Below, in pieces: positions 1 to 5,435 of a stretch of DNA of 5,435 bases (position 1 is its first letter; every line of letters starts with the position of its first letter). This stretch comes from Verrucomicrobiota bacterium. Its GTDB lineage: Bacteria; Verrucomicrobiota; Verrucomicrobiia; Chthoniobacterales; UBA10450. The DNA lies in NCBI GenBank assembly GCA_003219395.1, contig QHOR01000153.1, forward strand, positions 1 to 5,435, read 5' to 3'. Below the pieces are notes generated by a model. It was not told the DNA's origin and searched no databases. It saw only the letters and a list, made by a program, of their open reading frames with translations. A program made the position numbers and the translations under genes.

Positions 1-1206
1 CAGAAGATTCGCTTCGACATCGCCAAGCTCAATGCGGTAGCCGCTGATCTTCACTTGAGAATCCGTGCGGCCCTCAAAAAAAAGCAAGCCATCACGAAAT
101 TTGCCCTGGTCGCCGGTTCTGTAACCGCGCCGACCAGAATGCTCAAAAAAAACCGCTGATGTAAGATCGGGACGTCCGAGGTAGCCAGGGCTAACATTTG
201 GTCCCGCAATGACAATTTCGCCCCGCTGGTTTGCCGGTAAGGCTTCCCCAGCTTCATTCACCACGAAAACGTCGGCGCCCGGCATCGCCCGCCCTACCGG
301 TAGCGTCGAGTATTTTTCCAACAGTGAAAGATCTATCCGTACAGAAGTGGTGGCCACAGTCGTTTCAGTCGGGCCATACATGTTCCACACTTGGGCTCGC
401 GGAAAGCGGCCCAGCAGACGAGCGGCAGTTTCTGCGGTGAGAGTTTCACCGCAGAAAAGGAAGCGGCGAATGGTTGGAAGCATTGCCTCTGTGAATTTCT
501 CTTCCACCAGGCACATTTGTGCAAATGATGGCGTAGAGACCCACGTCGTAGTGCCGGAACTTCCAAGCGCGCGATATAGCATTTTCGGATTGGCCACTAG
601 ATCGCGACTGATGCTGAACAGAGTACCTCCCGTGGCAAGGCTGCAATATAGATCCATGACTGACAGATCGAATGAGAATGGCGCCGTGTTCAGGAAGATT
701 TCGCCGAGGGGCATGAAGTTCTGTTCGTCCAGCATCCACCGGACGAAATACTCCAGACATGCAAGGGGAATCACCACTCCTTTTGGCTCGCCGGTGCTGC
801 CGCTGGTGAACAAAATGTAAACTGGGTCTTCTGGATCAGGGCGCACGCCAGGCGCAAGCGCCGCAGAGGCAGAAATCTTTGCGACGTCTTCAGGCGTGAG
901 AAGTAAAGCGGGTTGCGAGACCGCCAGGATTTTATCGATGCGTTGCTGCGGCAATACTGTGTCGAGCGGAACATATGGCCTTCGGGATTTCACTGCTCCC
1001 AGAAATGCGATGAGCATCTCAGGCTCCCGATGCCCGAGAACCGCGATTGGAGCGCGATGGTCGCCGAACTGTTTTGCCAGGTGGGCAGCCACAGCGTCTG
1101 AACACCTGCGGAGCTCGCCGTAGGTCAGCCTCTGATTTCCGCTGATGTGCGCGATCGCGTTCGGAGTCGCAAGGCCCCAATGATCAATTCGCTCGATGAG
1201 ATTCAC
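1..1206 (-). CDS. dltA: D-alanine--D-alanyl carrier protein ligase DltA (partial, C-terminus beyond left edge)
   Basis: Adenylation-domain enzyme (ANL superfamily) that activates D-alanine with ATP and transfers it to the phosphopantetheine thiol of DltC in the cytoplasm. The frame is open from GTG at 1206 to base 1, giving 402 residues of a family of about 500. The missing part would hold the last ~100 residues, including the A10 catalytic lysine. Visible core motifs are the P-loop YILFTSGSTGEPKG (residues 130-143), NMYGPTETT (275-283), YRTGD (362-366) and GRTDSQVKISGYRIELGD (379-396). DltA rather than a generic NRPS or acyl-CoA module is indicated by APFSFDLSVMDLY (175-187), STPSFAQMCL and FLFCGE. 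The cysteine in FLFCGE (Cys252) corresponds to the one linked to D-alanine selectivity in Bacillus DltA. The GTG start follows the dltX stop codon with no gap, and AGGGA (1217-1213) lies six bases upstream as a plausible ribosome binding site. Confidence 0.93.
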   Translation of the reverse strand, partial: MNLIERIDHWGLATPNAIAHISGNQRLTYGELRRCSDAVAAHLAKQFGDHRAPIAVLGHREPEMLIAFLGAVKSRRPYVPLDTVLPQQRIDKILAVSQPALLLTPEDVAKISASAALAPGVRPDPEDPVYILFTSGSTGEPKGVVIPLACLEYFVRWMLDEQNFMPLGEIFLNTAPFSFDLSVMDLYCSLATGGTLFSISRDLVANPKMLYRALGSSGTTTWVSTPSFAQMCLVEEKFTEAMLPTIRRFLFCGETLTAETAARLLGRFPRAQVWNMYGPTETTVATTSVRIDLSLLEKYSTLPVGRAMPGADVFVVNEAGEALPANQRGEIVIAGPNVSPGYLGRPDLTSAVFFEHSGRRGYRTGDQGKFRDGLLFFEGRTDSQVKISGYRIELGDVEANLL

Positions 1207-1344
1207 TCAAAATCCCTGATAAACAAATGGCGGCGTGGAAAAGTCGCCACGACCGTACATCACGATCAATCCCGCGATCACAGCCAGGTAATACAAGATC
1301 AGCAGCGCTCGCCAGAGCGCTGGGTGTGCGCGGATCCAACTCAC
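1207..1344 (-). CDS. dltX: DltX-like small membrane protein of the D-alanylation system
   Basis: A 45-residue protein starting at GTG (1344-1342), which overlaps the dltC stop as GTGA and ends one codon before dltA. It has a short N-terminus (VSWIRAHPALWR), one hydrophobic helix at about residues 13-30 (rich in L, I, Y, A and V), a polar linker GRGDFSTPP and the C-terminal motif FVYQGF (residues 40-45). Size, single helix, position directly before dltA and the FxYxxF ending all match DltX of Firmicutes, about 45-50 residues long. There the C-terminal motif engages DltB, and its tyrosine has been proposed to carry D-alanine between DltB and DltD; here it would be Tyr42. An in-frame TTG at 1401 would add 19 residues, but these only shadow the dltC end and have no counterpart in the family. 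Identification rests on motif and context, not on a profile search. Confidence 0.83.
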   Translation of the reverse strand: MSWIRAHPALWRALLILYYLAVIAGLIVMYGRGDFSTPPFVYQGF

Positions 1345-1595
1345 ACGTTCACCCGCATCCGGCGCTCCAGATCGGCGATGATATTGCGGGGGGTTGACCA
1401 ATTGTCGCGCTCGAATTCCGCCGGAGAAATTTTGATACCGAATTCTTCCTCGATGCTAACCATCAACTCGACCGTCCTGATCGAATCTAAGAGCTGGTGA
1501 TCGTAAAGCGGCAGGTCGAAATTGGTGCGAACCTCTTCCGTGTCAGCAATCGAGACCAGAAGTTGCAACACTTTGTCACGGAAAAGAGCACTCAT
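1341..1595 (-). CDS. dltC: D-alanyl carrier protein DltC
   Basis: Acyl carrier protein that holds D-alanine as a thioester between DltA and the membrane acyltransferase DltB. From ATG at 1595 it has 84 residues, near the family's usual 78-81. The phosphopantetheine site is LLDSIRTVEL, with Ser38 as the modified serine. The surrounding sequence is typical of DltC: VRTNFDLPLYDHQLLDS, then SIEEEFGIKISPAEFERD and a WSTPRNIIADLERR ending, rather than of fatty-acid ACP. An alternative TTG start at 1607 adds four residues (GAAGG lies only three bases ahead of it). The ATG is preferred because it overlaps the stop of the upstream small ORF as ATGA, a common arrangement for coupled translation. The stop overlaps the dltX start as GTGA. 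Confidence 0.93.
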   Translation of the reverse strand: MSALFRDKVLQLLVSIADTEEVRTNFDLPLYDHQLLDSIRTVELMVSIEEEFGIKISPAEFERDNWSTPRNIIADLERRMRVNV

Positions 1596-1717
1596 ATTTT
1601 TCGACAATAACCTTCGCGCGCCGAACGCGAAATGCCGACCTCATCATCAAACTGGCCGTAGACCGGACACGGCATATCGTAGATCGAGGCGCCGACCAGG
1701 AATCCAACAGTGGTCAT
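1592..1717 (-). CDS. small ORF of unknown function between dltD and dltC
   Basis: I do not recognise this protein. From ATG at 1717 it encodes 41 residues, beginning MTTVGFLVGASIYDMPCP and ending SAREGYCRKI. It has two cysteines, an acidic patch (FDDE) near the middle and no convincing membrane helix. It fills a 139-base gap in an otherwise gapless operon. Its stop overlaps the dltC ATG as ATGA. In the same frame a TTG at 1738 overlaps the dltD stop as TTGA and would give 48 residues. These overlaps match the coupled style of the neighbouring junctions and are the main argument for coding. Against it are its shortness, the lack of a strong ribosome binding site and the lack of any family match. 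It may be a leader for dltC translation, a decayed gene or a chance frame. Confidence 0.35.
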   Translation of the reverse strand: MTTVGFLVGASIYDMPCPVYGQFDDEVGISRSAREGYCRKI

Positions 1718-1734
1718 CGGAATGCGCGCTCTCG

Positions 1735-2928
1735 TCAACTCCGCGGAGCGCGCCCATGAAAGAAATCATCAAGAGCTCGGTCGTAATAGATCCAGCCTTT
1801 TGCAGTGAGGTGGCTCTGGTGCCCGTAAAGAAAACCCGGATCTTCGTCGTGCCCCTTAAACTCAATCAGCGCGAAATGGTATCTTTGTGCGAGTGCGCGA
1901 AGCCTTGTGTAGTAGCTTTCACGAGCCAACCGTGACACGCCAGCGTGATCGTAGAACTGCCCAGCCATCGGCATACTCAGCAGGAGCGGCCGTGCGTGAA
2001 CGCTTGCCAAGGTGCGCAATAGCAATTCGAGATCTGTCCATCCGCTCCCAGCATCCATTCGGGTCCGGAACGCCAGATCACGCTTACCGGGGGTTATTTG
2101 CTCGGCTGAGCTGGAGGATCTCCTGGTTTCATCCTGGTCGGTGACTGTGACTGCGCTAATTTTTGCCATGACGTTTGGCCAATCAATTACTTCAGGGCGT
2201 TGTTTGGGAGTAGGCTTGATGTTACGTAGGACGTAAACAAGCGCGGCGAAATGATCCTGCATCTCCAGCACGGCGTTCTGCACTTTTCCGATTGGCCATA
2301 GCGCGCAGAAAACAACATGATCAGGCCATCTGTGGGATGCCAGCCGCCTCAGCGCGAATCCCAGTAAAGGACTTTTCTGCCGGGTACTCCGACTCTCCAG
2401 CATGCGGGAAGCGATCTGCCGCTTGAGCTTAAAATCAAGCGGTGCACCAAACACCGTTTCACTCGCCGCCGTGAGAGAGAAATTTCCCTCATACGCCTTC
2501 CGCCCAGGGTGAGCTGTCAAACCCGGCGAAAGTGAGATGGCGAGTTTTTTACCACGCAAATCCGACCCAAGCGCGGCAATTTTCTGCAAAATGATTAACG
2601 GAGGCATTCCTCCAGCGCCCACGGGCGAAACTTGGAAACCTGTCGGCGCAGTGCGAAAAAATCTGTTCGCCCTGTCCGGCACCGGAACGGCTGTCAGTTC
2701 TGAGCTGCCATAAAGCGGCAAGACGTTCGATGCATCTGCGGCGGCCCGTTGAAACGCCAGGCCCTGATTTTTAAGCGGAAACAACTGCGGCGCGGTGGAC
2801 GCAATCGTGGTGTGCTCGCGATGAACCGCGACGATTCCTGCAGCAACCAAAACGGCAGCGACCAAGCCGGAAGCGATCAATCCCGAGAACAAATGTGGCA
2901 TGCCTTGCGTCGTCTGGGCGCCCGCCAT
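1735..2928 (-). CDS. dltD: D-alanyl transfer protein DltD
   Basis: A 397-residue membrane-anchored SGNH-hydrolase-like protein. In the D-alanylation pathway DltD acts outside the cytoplasmic membrane and places D-alanine on the acceptor polymer. One hydrophobic anchor lies at about residues 14-35 (FSGLIASGLVAAVLVAAGIV), with the rest predicted outside. The nucleophile motif is LPLYGSSEL (GSSE at 74-77). The middle has family-like ALWPIGKVQNAVLEMQDHF. The C-terminal block SHLTAKGWIYYDRALDDFF (372-390) supplies the putative catalytic His373. Three residues before this histidine, where SGNH enzymes usually have the acid of DxxH, the sequence is HQSH; Asp361 or Asp363 is nearby. ATG at 2928 is the only ATG, GTG or TTG in frame downstream of an upstream stop before Met10, but no strong ribosome binding site precedes it. 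It is the first gene of the minus-strand operon and lies divergent to pgi. Confidence 0.9.
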   Translation of the reverse strand: MAGAQTTQGMPHLFSGLIASGLVAAVLVAAGIVAVHREHTTIASTAPQLFPLKNQGLAFQRAAADASNVLPLYGSSELTAVPVPDRANRFFRTAPTGFQVSPVGAGGMPPLIILQKIAALGSDLRGKKLAISLSPGLTAHPGRKAYEGNFSLTAASETVFGAPLDFKLKRQIASRMLESRSTRQKSPLLGFALRRLASHRWPDHVVFCALWPIGKVQNAVLEMQDHFAALVYVLRNIKPTPKQRPEVIDWPNVMAKISAVTVTDQDETRRSSSSAEQITPGKRDLAFRTRMDAGSGWTDLELLLRTLASVHARPLLLSMPMAGQFYDHAGVSRLARESYYTRLRALAQRYHFALIEFKGHDEDPGFLYGHQSHLTAKGWIYYDRALDDFFHGRAPRS

Positions 2929-3131
2929 AATACCGTGAAAGCTAATCCGCCCACCTGGCGCTGCAATTGAATTTCGAGGTAAGACTCAGCTCCAGCATCG
3001 GACGGTTTGGACCGCGACCTTCAGACTCTTATCAAAATGTTCCGGTTGTCGCATCCGGTTTTGTCTGGATTTGCAAGCCCGACGATCGATAGTCAAACAT
3101 CGTTCAATATTAAGAGTTTTCGCAATCTACC
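2929..3131. promoter_or_regulatory. divergent intergenic region between dltD and pgi
   Basis: This 203-base non-coding stretch must hold the promoters for both the leftward dlt operon and rightward pgi, as the two groups are transcribed away from each other. No high-quality promoter can be named. TTGACT on the minus strand (3096-3091) resembles a -35 box, but the hexamer 17 bases on is a poor -10. On the plus strand TATTAA (3108-3113) lies near the pgi start without a good -35 partner. Other structure is limited to an imperfect direct repeat TCCGGTTGTC (3041-3050) / TCCGGTTTTGTC (3054-3065). No terminator-like hairpin is evident, as expected between divergent genes. Confidence 0.5.
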
Positions 3132-4709
3132 ATGTCGTCATCTTCACTCTGGCAGCGCTTTCAGCAGTATTTTTTATTCTACCGCGATCTTGGTTTTTCT
3201 CTCGACATCAGCCGGATGAAATTCCCGGATGATTTCTTTGAAAAAATGCAGCCGAAGATCGCCAAGGCGTTTGAAGCCATGCGAGAGCTGGAGGCTGGAG
3301 TAATTGCCAATCCAACGGAGAACCGAATGGTCGGACATTATTGGCTGCGGAATCCCGGGTTGGCGCCCAGTCAGGAAATTCGCACGGAGATCGAAGAGTC
3401 AATCCGGCGAATCAAGAGATTCGCGGAGGATATCCACGGCGGAAACATCACGACTGAAAATGGAAAACCGTTTAAGCACGTGTTGCTCATTGGCATCGGT
3501 GGTTCGGCGCTTGGACCGCAATTTGTCTCTGACGCGCTGGGATCACGCCACGACGGGATGGACATCTTTTTCTTTGATAACACAGATCCGGATGGGTTCG
3601 ACCGCATGTTTGAGAAGATAGGCGATGAACTCGCGCAGACACTTGTCGTGGTGGTTTCAAAATCCGGCGGGACAAAGGAAACACGGAATGGAATGCTCGA
3701 GGCCGAAGCAAAATTCAAAGCGAACGGGCTGCAATTTAAGAGGCATGCCGTGGCTGTAACGGGCGTCGGCAGTGATCTCGATAAGTACGCTCAAAAGAAC
3801 GGTTGGCTCGCCCGATTCCCGATGCACGATTGGATCGGTGGGCGAACGTCGGTGATGAGCGCGGTTGGCCTTGTGCCCATGGCTCTGCAAGGCTTTGATG
3901 TCGATGATTTTCTGGCCGGCGCTTCCGCGATGGATGAGCGTACTCGGACGCAGGATGTCGCCGAAAATGCCGCGATGCTTCTCGCGCTGATGTGGTATTA
4001 CGCCGGCAATGGTAAGGGCGATAAAGACATGGTGATCCTCCCCTACAAGGACCGGCTGGCATTATTTGCGAAATATTTACAGCAACTGGTGATGGAATCG
4101 CTTGGAAAAGAAAAAGACCTCGACGGCAAAATCGTGCATCAGGGCATTGCTGTTTACGGCAACAAGGGATCCACCGACCAGCATGCCTACGTGCAGCAGT
4201 TGCGTGACGGTGTATTGAATTTTTTTGTCACCTTCATTGAGGTGAATAAGGATCGGCGCAGTCCAGCGATCGAAATCGAAGATGCCGTCACAAGTGGCGA
4301 CTACCTTCACGGGTTTCTACGAGGGACGCGAAGTGCGCTGTACCAGAGCGGGCGCGAATCCATCACCATGAGCATTCCGGAGGCGGACGCGTTCCATATC
4401 GGCGCGCTGATTGCACTTTATGAACGCGCCGTGGGGTTTTACGGCTCCCTGGTTAACATCAATGCCTACGATCAACCCGGCGTTGAAGCCGGCAAAAAGG
4501 CGGCCACAAAACTTCTGGAACTTCAAAGGGCCGTGCGCGCCAAGCTAACCAGCGGGTCCGGAAAAACCGCCGAGGAAGTGGCGCGTTCTATCGACGGAGA
4601 CCCGGAAGACGTGTTTCATGTGCTGCAACATCTGGCGAGCAACGATCCGCATATTCACGTTTTGCAAGGCGATGAACCGGCCGACGATCAATTCTCGTAC
4701 ACCGGGTAG
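3132..4709 (+). CDS. pgi: glucose-6-phosphate isomerase
   Basis: Cytoplasmic enzyme interconverting glucose 6-phosphate and fructose 6-phosphate in glycolysis and gluconeogenesis. It has 525 residues and two SIS sugar-isomerase domains. Domain one carries [13 protein letters not shown] (118-130) and the phosphate-binding SKSGGTKET (176-184). [15 protein letters not shown] (236-250) holds Arg238, matching Arg272 of the rabbit enzyme. Domain two has [10 protein letters not shown] with Glu322 (rabbit Glu357, the base), [15 protein letters not shown] with His351 (rabbit His388), and [12 protein letters not shown] with Lys455 (rabbit Lys518). All expected catalytic residues are thus present. Residues beyond about 475 form a charged C-terminal extension ([25 protein letters not shown]). 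ATG at 3132 is chosen because the next Met (29) would cut a plausible N-terminal helix ([20 protein letters not shown]). No clear Shine-Dalgarno precedes it. The next gene starts 23 bases after its stop, suggesting an operon. Confidence 0.96.
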   Translation: MSSSSLWQRFQQYFLFYRDLGFSLDISRMKFPDDFFEKMQPKIAKAFEAMRELEAGVIANPTENRMVGHYWLRNPGLAPSQEIRTEIEESIRRIKRFAEDIHGGNITTENGKPFKHVLLIGIGGSALGPQFVSDALGSRHDGMDIFFFDNTDPDGFDRMFEKIGDELAQTLVVVVSKSGGTKETRNGMLEAEAKFKANGLQFKRHAVAVTGVGSDLDKYAQKNGWLARFPMHDWIGGRTSVMSAVGLVPMALQGFDVDDFLAGASAMDERTRTQDVAENAAMLLALMWYYAGNGKGDKDMVILPYKDRLALFAKYLQQLVMESLGKEKDLDGKIVHQGIAVYGNKGSTDQHAYVQQLRDGVLNFFVTFIEVNKDRRSPAIEIEDAVTSGDYLHGFLRGTRSALYQSGRESITMSIPEADAFHIGALIALYERAVGFYGSLVNINAYDQPGVEAGKKAATKLLELQRAVRAKLTSGSGKTAEEVARSIDGDPEDVFHVLQHLASNDPHIHVLQGDEPADDQFSYTG

Positions 4710-4721
4710 AATGCTGCAGAC

Positions 4722-4726
4722 GAAGG
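4722..4726 (+). promoter_or_regulatory. ribosome binding site of the kinase-like gene
   Basis: GAAGG lies six bases before the ATG at 4733 in the short gap after pgi. It supports that start over the out-of-frame ATG at 4711, which opens only a very short frame. Confidence 0.6.
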
Positions 4727-4732
4727 CAGAAC

Positions 4733-5428
4733 ATGGTGCGGCCGTCTTCCGAAGATCCAAGTGATGTGCCAAACGTTGCCTGGAGCGACGTAGTTCGTTT
4801 TATTCGGCAACTCAGCCACGACCTCCGCAATCACCTGAATGCGATCGAGCTGCAATCCGGCTACATCAGCGAGCTCGAGCGCGATGACGAACTCAAGAGC
4901 GAAATCAAGCGGTTGCGTGAGATGATCGCTGGAATGACCTCGACTCTGCAATCGCTTTCCAAGGCAGTCAGTGCGATCAAACCCAATTTGATTCCATATC
5001 CGGCTGCGGATTTCATGGAAGATTTACGTAAGAATATCGATCATGATTTCGCCGGGCAAAATGCGGAAATCATTTGGAACGTTCAGCTCGCCGGCGCGAT
5101 CCTAAAGGTTGATCCTCAGCTTTTGCAGGAAACGTTTACGGAAATTTTTGGCAATGCTCTTCGACATAATCGTGGCGAGGGGCCACTCGTCGCGACTGCC
5201 ACGATCGACAAAAACCAATTCGTCTTTAGGCTCGAGGAGCCAAAAGCTCAATTTGAATTGCCTACCGACAATTGGGGCCGTGAGCCCCTTGGGAAAATCG
5301 GACAGGGACATTACGGTCTTGGTCTGAACCGAGTCCGCGCTATCGTACAGGCCCACGGCGGGAAACTATATGCCCAATATGATCCGAAGACTCGGTCGCT
5401 CGTTACAACGGTGGCTTTGCCATTGTAA
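4733..5428 (+). CDS. soluble histidine-kinase-like protein (HisKA-type H-box plus HATPase_c)
   Basis: A 231-residue protein resembling the transmitter core of a sensor histidine kinase without any sensor. An H-box, FIRQLSHDLRNHLNAIE (23-39), gives His29 as the likely phosphoacceptor. It is followed by a charged helix (about 47-80) consistent with the dimerising four-helix bundle. The ATP-binding domain has an N-box QETFTEIFGNALRHN (132-146, Asn141) and a G2 box GQGHYGLGLNRVRAIVQAHGG (190-210 region), with EPLGKIG as an F-box-like lead-in. The usual DxGxG (G1) box is not recognisable; EEPKAQF (168-174) stands in its place. There is no signal peptide or membrane helix, so it is cytoplasmic and must get its signal from a partner or bind a small ligand. 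It follows pgi closely and ends just before the right edge, so any partner response regulator would lie beyond. It could be an active kinase with a divergent lid, a phosphatase or a phosphotransfer scaffold. Confidence 0.82.
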   Translation: MVRPSSEDPSDVPNVAWSDVVRFIRQLSHDLRNHLNAIELQSGYISELERDDELKSEIKRLREMIAGMTSTLQSLSKAVSAIKPNLIPYPAADFMEDLRKNIDHDFAGQNAEIIWNVQLAGAILKVDPQLLQETFTEIFGNALRHNRGEGPLVATATIDKNQFVFRLEEPKAQFELPTDNWGREPLGKIGQGHYGLGLNRVRAIVQAHGGKLYAQYDPKTRSLVTTVALPL

Positions 5429-5435
5429 CCGTGTA

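Noticed and set aside
209..820. 203-codon open frame on the plus strand
   Set aside because: It lies antisense to dltA, whose adenylation motifs run through the whole interval on the other strand; the translated product has no recognisable domain.
1345..1401. N-terminal extension of dltX to TTG at 1401
   Set aside because: The extra 19 residues overlap the conserved C-terminus of dltC in another frame and are polar sequence with no counterpart in DltX; the GTGA overlap at 1344 gives a family-length protein.
1147..1500. 117-codon plus-strand frame across dltA, dltX and dltC
   Set aside because: It is antisense to three recognised genes and shows no domain or membrane pattern of its own.
3003..3014. 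Short inverted repeat CGGT-TTGG-ACCG upstream of dltD
   Set aside because: A 4-base stem is too short to support an operator or terminator claim.
3007..3219. 70-codon plus-strand frame from TTG at 3007 running into pgi
   Set aside because: It starts at a weak codon, overlaps the N-terminus of pgi out of frame and its product looks like random sequence.
4710..4732. Possible terminator between pgi and the kinase-like gene
   Set aside because: The gap is only 23 bases, with no hairpin or T-run, so read-through is expected.

Overview
This window carries two divergent gene groups separated by a ~200-base intergenic region near 2929-3131. The left half (minus strand, running off the left edge) is a D-alanylation (dlt) operon. 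The right half (plus strand) carries glucose-6-phosphate isomerase followed by a small, soluble histidine-kinase-like protein. No RNA gene, mobile element, CRISPR array or clear terminator was seen. The organism looks like a Gram-negative-type soil bacterium of moderate GC. The isomerase's general look recalls Verrucomicrobiota (Chthoniobacterales-like), but that is memory-based inference, not a search result.

Minus strand, in transcription order: dltD (2928-1735), a tiny unrecognised ORF (1717-1592, possibly from 1738), dltC (1595-1341), dltX (1344-1207) and dltA (1206 to beyond base 1). DltA activates D-alanine as an adenylate and loads it on the phosphopantetheine arm of the carrier protein DltC. 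In the known pathway the membrane acyltransferase DltB (MBOAT family, expected just left of the window but not visible) works with DltX and DltD to pass D-alanine to an envelope polymer outside the membrane. The junctions are extremely tight: GTGA overlap dltC/dltX, TGA directly followed by GTG at dltX/dltA, ATGA overlap small ORF/dltC, and possibly TTGA overlap dltD/small ORF. This implies one translationally coupled unit. The gene order D-(orf)-C-X-A differs from the usual Firmicutes order X-A-B-C-D.

Plus strand: pgi (3132-4709) encodes a full-length phosphoglucose isomerase with all main catalytic residues recognisable and a C-terminal extension. Twenty-three bases downstream, with a good ribosome binding site, lies a 231-residue kinase-like protein (4733-5428). 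It has an H-box and an ATP-binding domain, but no sensor or membrane segment and a degenerate D/G1 box.

The most interesting points are a 45-residue DltX, easily missed by gene callers, with the C-terminal FxYxxF acyl-relay motif in a probable non-Firmicute; the extra small ORF wedged between dltD and dltC; and the open question of which polymer is D-alanylated.
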